A DNA stretch of 28,640 bases, taken from positions 1,158,328-1,186,967 of the forward strand of contig BFEA01000131.1 in assembly GCA_003427395.1 (NCBI GenBank), read 5' to 3'. A program made the position numbers and the translations under genes. This document shows, piece by piece, positions 19,603 through 28,640 of the stretch. How positions within the stretch are numbered: the stretch's first letter is position 1; each line of letters begins with the position of its first letter. The DNA is from Chara braunii. Taxonomy: Eukaryota; Streptophyta; Charophyceae; Charales; Characeae. The notes beneath the pieces were generated by a model. The model did not search any database, was not told the origin of the DNA, and worked only from the letters and a program-made list of their open reading frames with translations.

Positions 19603-19800
19603 ATACCAAACCCTTTTTCTGTCTCCCTGGCCTGAGTGAGACGTCTTCTCAGCTTCTCAAGCACCTGATGGGGATACCAAACCCTTGTTTTCTTTCTCTG
19701 GTCTGAGTGAGGCGTCGCCTCAACTTCTCAGATAAAAGGGAGGGGATACCAAACCCTTTTTCTTTTCTCTGGTCTGGGAACTTCAGATAAGTATTTGTAT
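19603..19800. repeat. 71-bp tandem repeat, about 2.5 units
   Basis: The phrase ataccaaaccctt...tctctggtctgagtgag...cttctcag recurs starting at 19603, 19674 and 19746 (spacings 71 and 72). Confidence 0.85.
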
Positions 19801-21234
19801 ACCTGCAAAACCAGCGAGTCCCACAAACAATAACCATGCTCTAACAAACAGACCCTTTGACAACCAGCAGTCAAGCATTAACAAATTAAAATAAAACTCA
19901 TAAATAAAATAATAAATAATAAATAATAATTAATACATAACAACTCTTCATACCTAGGATTTATTGATTGCCTTGGATTCGACCCACCACTAGCCAGGAA
20001 TGTCAGACATCCCGTTTGTTTGACATACCTCATTCGGCCCGCCTAAGGCCAAGACTAGTCAGACCATTTGTCTTGACAGCCCCTTTGACCTGCCTCCAAG
20101 TCAGGACCAACATACCCACTACTCGAGTATGACAACCCCTTGGCACTATCGCCAGGACACCCAGACTATAGCGGGTCTGGTCCCCCTATGACAGTAGACG
20201 TCCCGTCGGTCAAACTGTCCCGAACCCGGATTTGACCACTGCGGTCAAGGACCGGCTCACCTATAGTTTTTCGCCAAGGGCGCTGGCTGCCCCGCCCAAA
20301 TTTTTGAACGTGGGACCCGGTTTAACCACTGTTCCAGGCTCTGGCTAACCTCACTGGATTGCAACCTCTGATTGCGGTAGGGTTCCAGCTGACCCCTTTC
20401 GACCTCATAAGCCAGATTCTCGAAGCCTTAGCCTCAATCGACTACGAAATTCAACACTCGCGTCAGAAACCTGCTGGCCCCACCAGATTGCAACCTGCTG
20501 CGGTAAGACTCTGGTTGACCCCTACAATCAACGCATCCTTAGGTTAGAGAAGAAAACTATCAGGCACAGACAATCAGGCAAGCATATCATGACCCACAAG
20601 CAGACTGCCCACGCCCCATAACAGAACAAACATTTCTCAAGAGACGTCCCGTCAGTCTCAAGAGGCACTAAACAACAACATGATAACCAGCACCAAGCCC
20701 TTACAGGAGACCTTCCTTCACTCTCAAGAAGGATGCTTAGTGCTGGCCCCAGAGAGGTCCCTTCCCTCAGCTGGGAATTTCCTTTTCTTTTCCAAGAGAC
20801 GTCCCGTCAGTCTCAAGGAAGTACTGAAATGCTGATCTCAAAGAGGTCCCTTCCCTCATCCGAGCGAAGACAGGCCCTTAGCCAAAGGCACGAAGTCCCT
20901 CTACTGACCACTCTCAGTCAAGTAAAGTTGAACTTCTTTATGCCTGCCTTCATCTGAATCTCTTGGATGAACTTTTTACTCAGAGACACAAAGTTCTTCT
21001 GCTGATAACTCTTAGTCAGACAGAACTGAACTTCTTCATGCCCACCATGCTCTTCTCTTTATCTTAGGATAGTATTGATCATATCTTTTGATGTGCCATA
21101 GCCATGAGCTTCTCAAATCTTTGACACTGTGTCAGTACTTACGAAACTGATTTTACAGTTATTCCCCACTCTCAGGGACTTGACACTCATGGAACGACTG
21201 TAGCACTGCATCAAAAGACCTGACTGAGTCGTTT
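19801..21234. other. Non-coding spacer with dispersed short direct repeats
   Basis: The pair attgcaacct...gcggta...tgacccct lies at 20357 and 20488. The phrase caagagacgtcccgtcagtc is at about 20639 and 20791, with a relative gacgtcccgtcggtc at about 20195. The phrase agaggtcccttccctca is at about 20752 and 20842. The phrase ttgaacttctttatgcc and its variant are at about 20930 and 21025. No gene is visible. This may include the 3' end or LTR of the Ty3 element, but no second copy is in the window to define one. Confidence 0.55.
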
Positions 21235-21410
21235 GCTGAAAAACTGAAGGAAAAGACCTGCTGAAAACTGAGATACTGAAACTGAGATGTTGAAACTGAA
21301 AACAGAAATTAAATTACTGAAATTGAAATGATGAAACTTAAGTTCTGAAACTGAAATGCTGAATCTGAAATGCTGAATTGACTATGCATGAATGATCTGA
21401 GTCCACTGAA
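21235..21410. repeat. Degenerate CTGAAACTGAAATG repeats
   Basis: The words ctgaaactgaaatg, ttgaaactgaaa and ctgaatctgaaatg recur every 12-18 bases. The array sits 3' of the Ty3 integrase (minus direction) and resembles the CTGA-rich spacer at 12.1-12.3 kb. Confidence 0.75.
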
Positions 21411-21609
21411 ACTGAGTCTTGCCGTCTCAGCGTCTCACTGTACTCCTTCTCTCAGTCCTCTATGACTGTTCTCTCACTTGGATGATTGACTTCTCTTTCC
21501 GCTCCTTGAGGTTACTGTAGGAATCAGATCTGGGTATCAGAATATGAACTTACGAAGTCTGGAACCTGAAACCATGTCATGAACCCTGGATCCGTCCATC
21601 TATGAAATC

Positions 21610-22674
21610 TCATAAACCTTGCCCTCTGCCTCGACCAAGCCATCTGGGCTCCAAAATTTTAGTCCATTGCGTCTCAAGAGAACTGTCGAACAGAAGGACA
21701 ACATCTCCAACTTTTAGTTTCTCTTTCCTTATATATCTTTTCTTGTTCCACCTTTCTTGATCAGACAATCCGCTGGATGCCATCCTTTCGACAACATCCA
21801 TCACCGCCTGATCAACTTCTGATATTTGTCTTATCCTGATCTGGAGGAGTTCTGAAATAGAATAATCACTGTCACTCTCTTGACTTGACCATGTCTTGAC
21901 AATGCTTTTAATTGGCAACGTAGCATATCGGCCATACCACAGAGTGAATGGTGCATAGCCAGTAGTCCTCTTGACTGTGATGTTATCGGCATATACAGCA
22001 GCTCTCAATACTTTTGGGCAGTTGCTGAGATTCCCTTCACACCACTTAGCCAATGAATCCTTCAAAGTTTTGTGACCTCTTTCAACAAGTGCATTCGCTT
22101 GAGGATGGTAAGTAGTCACATACCGAATTCTAACAACCAGCCTGAGTGTGGTTCTTCTGACAATATCATTTCTGAATTCTGATCCTCTGTCTCAGACAAA
22201 TTCTCTGACAAAAAAATACCTGGGATAGACTTCTTCTATCTGGTCAGCCACTTGCTCGACTGTCTTCCTTTTCAGAGTTTTTGCCTCGACATATCCAGAT
22301 AAATTATCTCTCATGTTTAATATATATCCCATCCCACCTTTGCGTGGTGGCATAGTGACGAGATCTAGATGAACTCTGTTGTCTGGCTTTACCAGAATGA
22401 TAGGAAATAAAGGTTCAATCATTCTTCTTGTAGACCTCCTCTGACATAAGACACATGATTTACAGTATCTGAAAATCATGTCTCTCATGCCAGACCAGAA
22501 GTAGAGTTTGACAGTCTTGGAGGAGGTTGTCTCCGCAGCCCTGTGGCCACTAGCAACCCCCTCATGTAGAGCAACAATTATCTCTAACTGCCTCTCTTTA
22601 CCACATACCATTCTTAGTGGAGGTAGGTCTCCCTTACCATCCACAAAGAGATGCCCTCTTTTTAGTCTGAATTT
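21610..22674 (-). pseudogene. Ty3/gypsy integrase, with internal stop
   Basis: This is in the same frame as the RT but follows TAG 22675-22677. An HHCC zinc-binding N-terminus is visible (LHEGVASGH, then CKSCVLCQRR). The DDE core has its first Asp in VHLDLVTMP; the second in DRGSEF, directly after a TGA at 22192-22194; and the Glu in ANALVERGHKTL. The C-terminal part (KVGDVVLLFD...LEPRWLG) resembles the region leading to a GPY/F module but ends abruptly in a Gly/Arg run, so that module is lost. Integrase joins element cDNA to host DNA. The stop one codon before the second catalytic Asp rules out activity without readthrough. Confidence 0.9.
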
Positions 22675-24525
22675 CTATCTTGAATTTTTAGAATAATATT
22701 TTTTTAGCTGCTCCTTTTCCATCTTCTTGCCAATCCCTTGATAACTTTCATCACATTCTTCAAAGAAGAAAAATATTTCTCCTTCCTTCTTTTCACTTTC
22801 TTCTTCTTCCTTTGAGCCAGAGTTTTTTCCAATTTCATGAGCAGCCACCGTTGCTACATTAATTTTAGCATACGAATCATTTGGTTCATCCTCTTTTTCT
22901 TTCCCAAGAATCGATTCATAAACGTATGCACTAGGGATCTCACCCCAGCTGTCTCTCTCTTCTAGCCACAGACTCCTCTTGTAGGAGCATGGTGCCTCAT
23001 AATCCTCATCATCTTTCTCATTCAGAAAATTATCAACGTAGGCAGATTCTTCAATTGTTTCATTCACATCTTCTTCTTCTTCTTTTCGCCACTCAATCCG
23101 GCTTAAGTCATCCACTCTGTTCTTCTCAGTAGGAATCTTTTCCAGCTTAAAATCATATGTCCAGATGAAGGCGATCCACCTGCTGACTGTTGGATCTACC
23201 TGTTGGTGCTTTTTAATGACACCTATCACAGCAGATGCATCAGTCCTCAGGATGAATCTTCTTCCTAGTTTGTAGTGCCTGAAGCACCAGAGGCTATGAA
23301 TGATTGACAGTAGCTCTTTCCTAAATTGGGTGTAGCCTCTTTCAGTGGAATTGAGGGTTCTACTCTCAAATTTCAGAGGTCTCTCTCTCCTATTTTTATC
23401 TTTCTGAATGAGCACTCCACCCAGAGCAACTGGTCCCCCATCCGCCTCAATGATGAACGGCATTGCCTCCTCATCATCATAATATGGCACTCCCAGCACT
23501 ACACCACCATCTTTTAGTTTTTCTTGTAATGTTTCTGCAGCAGCCTGTCTTTTATCATTCCATGCTAAGTTAGCCCCTTGCCTTACCATCTCCCTCAGAG
23601 ACTCTGCAAGGGTAGCAAAATGAGGGATAAAAATCCTCCAGAATTCGCAGACTCCCAATAAGCTCCTAACGTATGTCACTCTTTTGAGAGGCAGAGGCCA
23701 GTTTAAGATCTTATCTATCTTCTTGGGGTCAGGATTCCTACCCTTGGAGAAACATCCGAAGCCCAAAATAATTACCTCTGGCTGGAAGAGAAGGGACTTT
23801 GATCCACTGGCAGTCAGATTATATCTCTGAAGTCTTTCTAGGACCATCTTTACTCCTTCAGCATGTTCCCAGACAAACTTTCTGACTCCCCCTGCGACCA
23901 AAGTCTCATCTCTTACCAGAGCTCCTTTTACAGGATTATCATCAATGTAGGGGCTGATTATTTCAGGGAAAATATCTTGCATGACCTTGATCATATCCCT
24001 TTGAACCACGGTCACGCCGTTAGTCCAGCCCTGAGGTACCACACACATCTGAACAAGTCCACGTGGCCTGTGCATGACAGTCATTGGTCGGCTAGTGGGA
24101 TCAATAAGGAACTGATCATAGCCAAAATACAGATCAACTAAAGAAAAAATATATCGACCAGCAAAAGATTCAGAGAGGAGATTAGCATTAGGAAAGCTAC
24201 CTGCATCCCGTACCGTCACAAAATCGAGCTTCTGAAAATTCTGAATCCATCTTAGCCCGCCCTCTGGTTTCCAGAAGCAAAACCGGTGGTTAGCATACGG
24301 TCCATCAGCATGTTCAACAACATTAGATGCAATCTTCTTATCAAGATACTTTACAACTTCCGCTTCTTCCTTCAGGGCATACTTAGTCGGCCTATCATTC
24401 CATGAGACATGATCAACTGTCCAAATCTTGACCATCTTGATCATGTCCACATCCAGCCGCCCTCTCTCTTCATCGTTAAAGGAGAAAGCACCAGAAAATT
24501 CCTGACACATACTGAAGATATATTA
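22675..24525 (-). pseudogene. Ty3/gypsy reverse transcriptase-RNase H
   Basis: A 611-codon frame from ATG 24510; the same frame continues upstream past TAA 24523-24525. Numbered from that Met, the RT has KPEGGLRWIQNFQKLD at about 81-96, motif A LVDLYFGYDQF with D126, PQGWTN at 159-164 and YIDD at 188-191. RNase H follows, with D357 (EADGG), E399 (RKELLSI), D424 (TDASA) and D467/468 (VDDLSR), so all four acidic residues are present. The C-terminal 130 residues are Glu/Lys-rich and low complexity. It ends in TAG at 22675, with integrase continuing in frame. The enzyme copies element RNA to DNA and removes the RNA strand. The domain itself is unbroken, so this is the best-preserved part of the element. 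Confidence 0.92.
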
Positions 24526-24956
24526 TTTCTCTTTAGGCAGAATAAACTGATCCGAGTCTATCTTCATTGTGTCAAATCTCTCTCTGGTGACTTTATTCCC
24601 CAATTTTGTTGATTCTCTCAATGTTTTTATGATTCTCCTCTCCTTTTCCAATGCTTCATCATAATCTATTTCTATTAGGATTGTCACCGGGTTTTTCTTC
24701 ACCCCCTTGGGCTTGTATTTTCTCTTTGACCCAGTGACTATTTTCCTAAAAAATGGTGAGTCGATACAAATCTCAATTTCATCTTTCCTCCTTTATCAGT
24801 CTCTACAACCCTTTTAAATTCTTCAATTTGTCCATCTTCGTCCTCGAGATTACCAAGAGTTTTTATCATTTTCGAAATCCGATTGATACCCAGCGAAATC
24901 TCTTCCTTCAGTTCTGGTTTTCCTTCTGCTTTTAGCCTCCTAATCTTTTCAGTAGA
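24526..24956 (-). pseudogene. Protease-RT linker, frameshifted
   Basis: After the protease frame's TAG (24957-24959) the same frame stays open to about 24750 (EKIRRLKAEGKPELKEEI and an acidic helix-like stretch). Coding-like sequence then resumes in the RT frame (GSKRKYKPKGVKKNPVTILI). The switch lies near a run of six T in the plus strand, a likely slippage indel. It links protease and RT in the ancestral polyprotein. Confidence 0.6.
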
Positions 24957-25970
24957 CTATTCCCTTTTGATTGAATTAGCAGACAGTTGGTGCTTGAAAT
25001 CACTTTTTGTGCAGACCATAAAGGTCTGTTCCTGAGCAGTCTCAGGATCTTGTAAACCGATCCAAGATGACCCCTCATGACTGAAAAATTGGACTGCCTC
25101 CATCCTATGCAAGAATGAAGTTCCCAAGATACAGTCATGGTCCAGATCTGACACTACAAAACCCAATAATTCCACAGTCATTGTCCCAATTCGGATAGGC
25201 AAATTGTCCATAAACCCAGCCACAAACAACTCTCCTGCAATATTGCTCAGTACATTTTGGGCAGACCTATCAATAGTCAAATTATATGCCTCCATCGTTC
25301 TTCGTGAAAAAAGTATCATCTCTTCCCCAGAGTCCACCAGGGTTAAAATCTTCACTTGATTAATGCGAATTGTAAGGTGTCCACATCCCATGGTTGCGAA
25401 TCTCATCTTGCAACCTGGTAGTGATCTGTTCACCTGATTGGGAAAAACTGATCCCAAGTAATCAACTTCCAATTTTTTCTTCTCAATTAACTTTTTCAAC
25501 TCTTCTCTCAGTTTGGGTGTTAGTGTCATTGCTTCCTTGAAAGACCATGTCACTTCCGTCTCTTCCAGCATTTTAGCAATTAAATCAGAAATCACCGTCC
25601 CATCATCCAAGTCACTCTTGAGAATAAATTTCATCTTTCTTCGCTGTTCATTCTTTCCCTGTGAACGTTTCTGTTCAGGGTCATCAAGGATGTTAATCAA
25701 TGACTCTTCAACCTTCCTCCTTTTCTTTTCTTCTATCATGTGAGGCGTCATACGGGTTTGGAAGTTTCGCACTTCACCAATCCGGACACTAGGTTCCATG
25801 ACAAGTTCTGGGGGTAAATTGTCATGAAACGACATCATGTTAGCCAGAAAGCGAACCCTCTCATTGGAAGCGGATTCTACTAATTCAGAAGAATTCTGAA
25901 AAGTAACATTCCCTTCTAATGGAGACTCACTTGTAGAAGTCTCACTGGGCACACACTCTGTCAACGTCAA
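24957..25970 (-). pseudogene. Ty3/gypsy aspartic protease region
   Basis: This 337-codon frame continues directly from gag past TAG 25974-25976. The catalytic motif is LVDSGEEMILFS with D213-S214-G215, and the flap-distal ILG motif is at 281-283 (DCILGTSFL). The N-terminal 190 residues are charged linker. The residue after DSG is Glu where Ala is usual, so activity is uncertain. Retroviral-type proteases work as dimers to cut Gag-Pol. The frame ends at TAG 24957-24959. Confidence 0.85.
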
Positions 25971-25973
25971 AGA

Positions 25974-27213
25974 CTACAAAGATAGCCCATTCGTGGTATG
26001 AAGGTCACTTGTTCCCTGTATTAGTTCATTAGGCAATTCTCCAATGAGGAAATGAACATTCACATTAGTCTTTCTCTTCTTCTTAATCTTCATCTTTTCA
26101 TAATGTTTAAGAGCAAGAAGCCTCGTACCTCCTGGATGTCTGGGATCCAACTTATTCCATGAACTATCACAGACATGACCCATTGCATCTTTATTTGCCA
26201 CCTCACTCCTTACATCCTCCTCAAGAGGTTTGCAATAGGTGGTAGTGTGACCCCCTTCACCACAATAGTAGCAGGTAAAACTCCTCTTAGGACGCTCATC
26301 ATATTTTCTTTTTTCTCTGTTTCTTTCATCACCATTCTTTCCATTCCTTTTGGATCTGGAAGAATCCCCCTTCTTATCATAGCCCTCATTGTCATCATCA
26401 TCGTCGTCATCCTCTTTACTTTCAACCTTCTTCTTTCCCCTGTCATCCACAACATGGGTTGCAGGCCTTGCAGGCATGAAGTTAGTCATTACTTTATGAA
26501 GAATATTCTCAACACTCAGATTGTTCCCTCTGTTCATATTGTTTTCATTCTCACAGTCCTTAGCCAAAGTACTGATCTGATCTAGTGACCATTTCTTATG
26601 ATAGACTGTAGGTAAAGTTCTTACAATTGCAACAATTTCATCCCATCTGAGAGGGTAATGTTGTGCCTGGTTGAGAACTGCCTGTTTTTCAGTGTCAGTA
26701 AAATTTGTCAAAAATATATGACATCTCTGAGCTTCGTCCAAATATGGAATTTTTCTTGCTGTTCGGATGAAGGTCTGAAGAAAAACATTGAAAGTGTCAT
26801 GTTTAGCTCTCCTGATGTTGAGTAAATCCTTGGTTGTAGTTGGGACTGAGTCCTGCTCAAATTCTTTTTTCATTCTCTCCTTGACCTCTTCCCATGTAGT
26901 GACACCTTCCGTTAGTTCCTGAACAGCTAACCTTGAGTCAGTATCACAGTATGATAGAAAATGCTTAAGTCGTTGCTTATCTGTCCAGCCGTAACTGAGC
27001 CCAAATAATTCATACTCGTCCAAAAAATCATTAACCTGAGGCCCCCTGAAACATGGAATCCTCTCATCTGGCCTTTTTGCTCTTGCAATATCTGACCCTC
27101 CTTTTATAGTGTCTATTTACTCTCTCGACTAGTTCCCGTATAATCTCAACCAGGGCCTCTTCATTGGTCCCTGCAGAAGAACTCGACCTTCCTCGTCCTT
27201 CCATCTTGACCAT
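25974..27213 (-). pseudogene. Ty3/gypsy gag with CCHC zinc knuckle
   Basis: The main frame (27023-25974) holds a Ty3-type capsid-like helical region (residues about 1-150 counted from 27023, including TTWEEVKERMKKEFEQ and FLQTFIRTARKIPYLDE), an acidic/basic low-complexity linker, and a zinc knuckle CX2CX4HX4C at C251, C254, H259 and C264 (26232-26273). The frame is open without ATG to about 27110. A better start is the ATG at 27213 or 27204 (MEGRGRSSSSAGTNEEAL), one frame away, so a single-base indel near 27110 separates them. Gag packages element RNA into particles. It is separated from protease by one TAG in the same frame. Confidence 0.85.
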
Positions 27214-27274
27214 AGATTTTCCCGGATATTCTCTTGTCTCTTTCTGTCACTCTTGTCCTCTTCTTCCTTGTCCT

Positions 27275-27541
27275 TCAATCTCTCACTCTTCTAGCAAGGG
27301 ATACAGACTCGTTTCTTTCTTCTCTTGTCTGCTCTACCCCTTGCAAGTTCTGTACATATAGAGTATAAACAATAACGGATTGGGTAGTGATCAAGGGCAA
27401 TGCAATCCTTCTCAGTCTTCCAATGTAATCTTCAATCAATTCTCTTTTATCATCTCTACTCAATCTTCTATCATACCCTTTTATAGTACCCCGAATCATA
27501 AAATATCGCGTCAGGTCTATAATCTCATAATCAAATTGCAT
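27275..27541 (-). CDS. ORF D, unknown small protein, paralogue of ORF C
   Basis: An unrecognised 88-codon frame from ATG 27541. It follows ORF C in the same frame after one stop (27545-27547) and one codon. It aligns with C: IRGTIKGYDRRLS..., RLRRIALPLITTQSVIVY, and a shared ending ESVSLARR. It ends 62 bp before gag. It may be a separate small protein, or part of a longer fusion split by the stop. Confidence 0.55.
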   Translation of the reverse strand: MQFDYEIIDLTRYFMIRGTIKGYDRRLSRDDKRELIEDYIGRLRRIALPLITTQSVIVYTLYVQNLQGVEQTREERNESVSLARRVRD

Positions 27542-27544
27542 CGT

Positions 27545-27835
27545 TTACGGCCCACTATTGATCCTTCTTGCAAGAGAGACCCGTTCCCGAGAAGTGTGAT
27601 ATGATACTCTCTCAGTAGTTCTCACTTTCAACACCTTTAACAGATAGTTTATCTCAGTATGGTCAGTAACAATTCTTAAGGCAGAACATCTCATTCGATC
27701 AAAGAAAGGCTGCAAAAACTCAAACTCATCTAGGGTAGAAAGATTCATGTCAGAGATCCAAAGAGTCCCTTCTACCTTGACTATTCTATTTTCCAACACA
27801 ACTCCTAGTGTCAGCTGTTCAGTCAAGCTAGGCAT
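27545..27835 (-). CDS. ORF C, unknown small protein, paralogue of ORF D
   Basis: An unrecognised 96-codon frame from ATG 27835, which lies two bases after ORF B's stop (TAG-CA-ATG). The pattern is VEGTLWISDMNLS, RMRCSALRIVTDHTEINYLL, then RERVSLARR. The fold is probably mixed alpha/beta with a basic C-terminal helix, judged from pattern only. Tandem duplication with D suggests expansion within the element. The ORF at 12468-12722 is a third member. Confidence 0.55.
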   Translation of the reverse strand: MPSLTEQLTLGVVLENRIVKVEGTLWISDMNLSTLDEFEFLQPFFDRMRCSALRIVTDHTEINYLLKVLKVRTTERVSYHTSRERVSLARRINSGP

Positions 27836-27837
27836 TG

Positions 27838-28103
27838 CTAAACGTCATAAGCAATATCTGAAAGGTAGATCTCAGGTTGGACATAATCAGCGATCTCGAA
27901 TCTGTGTTCAAAGGTACTAAAAGGTAGGGATTTTATCATCACAGTGGAATCTTTTTCTCTTGCTCTACCAATTTCAGCAATAGCTTCCAGCAGAGGCATC
28001 CAATCTCTCATGTCTTCAAATCCCTTAGCAATTGAGAACCCAGGGAGCCTCTCAAATTGTCTTACTTCCTTCCCCCAGGTTACCTTTCTCTTTAACTTCT
28101 CGA
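27838..28103 (-). pseudogene. ORF B, unknown, with upstream in-frame stop
   Basis: From just after a TGA at about 28104 the frame is open to TAG 27838-27840. The frame begins KLKRKVTWGKEVRQFERLPG, then MRDWMPLLEAIAEIGRARE, and ends DYVQPEIYLSDIAYDV. The first ATG is internal at MRDWM. The residues before the TGA also look coding (AYISLIRTKE), so this was probably longer. It may have been joined to ORF A, as the relative at 11076-11708 joins both halves in one frame. Confidence 0.4.
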
Positions 28104-28159
28104 GTCACTCCTTGGTTCTTATGAGACTAATATAAGCACCTGTCTAACACTTCAAGTAA

Positions 28160-28640
28160 TTATCTTCCTTTTCTAGGCCTGCTCGTACATAAATCCTTTT
28201 CTTGGGCTCTCTTCACTTTCCATGCAAACTTTATCATGGTATACCAATTGTCTCTTGGGAATGTGAGTCCCTCAACAGGTGGAGATGGTATCCCAACAAA
28301 AGGTCTGACATCGGTACTAAAAGAGAAATTTTTTCCCTCTCGCTCTAATCTTCTCTTCTCATCATGCACAAGATCCGACGCTCGTTGCCAACATACACCT
28401 TTTTTGCATTCTTCAAATCTTTGTTTCGGCACATAAATCCCAATATCATACTCATCAAGATCAGTAAAATAGCATGTAAGAACATACAGACTGTCATGTT
28501 CCCGTCTAGGTTTCTTTATTGCTTCATACCTCATGATTTCATAAGGGATTACGACCCTACCCGCTATAGAATTAAGATAATTTAGCAGTTTATCTGATTC
28601 AATAAGAACATACAGACTGTCATGTTCCCGTTCAGGTTTC
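28160..28640 (-). CDS. ORF A, unknown, runs off the window edge
   Basis: The frame is open from the right edge to TAA at 28160; an internal ATG is at 28534 but the frame continues upstream. Two copies of REHDSLYVL occur 43 codons apart, reflecting a 129-bp direct repeat at the DNA level. Then come LDEYDIGIYVPKQRFEECKK and VRPFVGIPSPPVEGL, and a basic end. No known domain is recognised. It is the first of four consecutive minus-strand ORFs before gag. The start is not in the window. Confidence 0.5.
   Translation of the reverse strand, partial: KPEREHDSLYVLIESDKLLNYLNSIAGRVVIPYEIMRYEAIKKPRREHDSLYVLTCYFTDLDEYDIGIYVPKQRFEECKKGVCWQRASDLVHDEKRRLEREGKNFSFSTDVRPFVGIPSPPVEGLTFPRDNWYTMIKFAWKVKRAQEKDLCTSRPRKGR

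Larger units (their letters stand above)
21500..28640 (-). mobile_element. Ty3/gypsy retrotransposon, decayed, partial
   Basis: In the minus direction: unknown ORFs A-D (28640-27275), gag with CCHC (27213-25974), protease (25970-24957), RT-RNase H (to 22675) and integrase (22674-21610). Integrase after RNase H is the Ty3/gypsy (Metaviridae) order. The polyprotein is interrupted by stops at 25974-25976, 24957-24959, 24523-24525, 22675-22677 and 22192-22194, and by frameshifts near 27110 and 24750. A purine-rich stretch at about 21494-21511 (minus aaggagcggaaagagaag) could be the polypurine tract. LTRs are not delimited; the 5' LTR would lie beyond 28640. Four ORFs ahead of gag are unusual for this class. 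Confidence 0.85.

Noticed and set aside
22192-25976. Alternative genetic code with TAG/TAA read as Gln in the Ty3 element
   Set aside because: Normal CAG codons are used for Gln in the same ORF (for example in NFQKLD), TGA also occurs as a stop, and frameshifts are present, so decay is simpler.
1-28640. CRISPR array or prokaryotic operon
   Set aside because: No regularly spaced identical repeats with unique spacers, and no ribosome-binding-site-led gene series; the mobile elements are eukaryotic types.

Overview
This is a nuclear-type eukaryotic window dominated by mobile and repeated DNA. It has long spacers, microsatellites, scattered N bases, no bacterial operon layout and no intact gene I can name. 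The zinc-knuckle/coiled-coil ORF, the plant-type hammerhead ribozymes, the Penelope-like reverse transcriptase and the style of the Ty3/gypsy polyprotein recall the charophyte alga Chara braunii. That host guess rests on remembered family resemblance and is inference only.

Layout. 1-3650: low-complexity DNA (poly-A edge, polypyrimidine tracts, a ~144-bp minisatellite fused to an ACT array, a (GA)n-N-(G)n block) and one doubtful ORF. 3659-5900: two ~0.9-1.0 kb direct repeats, each carrying on the minus strand a complete type III hammerhead ribozyme with an intact core; this is a retrozyme-like non-autonomous element and the most striking content of the window. 5940-10690: a plus-strand Penelope-like element with repeated pseudo-LTRs, a CCHC/coiled-coil ORF, a SAP-like segment, a GIY-YIG endonuclease placed upstream of the RT, and a frameshifted RT. 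11076-12722: minus-strand broken ORFs that appear related to ORFs at 27.3-28.6 kb. 12.7-21.5 kb: mostly non-coding spacer with several tandem arrays, including a 26-bp array ending in its own inverted copy, and one doubtful disordered ORF at 18.85 kb. 21.6-28.64 kb (minus): a decayed Ty3/gypsy element in the order gag, protease, RT-RNase H, integrase, preceded by four small ORFs (A-D) of a family I do not recognise, running off the right edge.

How parts fit. The Ty3 element once encoded its own retrotransposition machinery; plant LTR retrozymes are thought to be mobilised by such elements, so the retrozyme-like repeats and the Ty3 relic are plausible past partners. The Penelope-like element is an independent lineage that primes from DNA nicks. 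All three are damaged by stops or frameshifts, or lack the ends needed to show mobility, but the ribozyme cores look intact.
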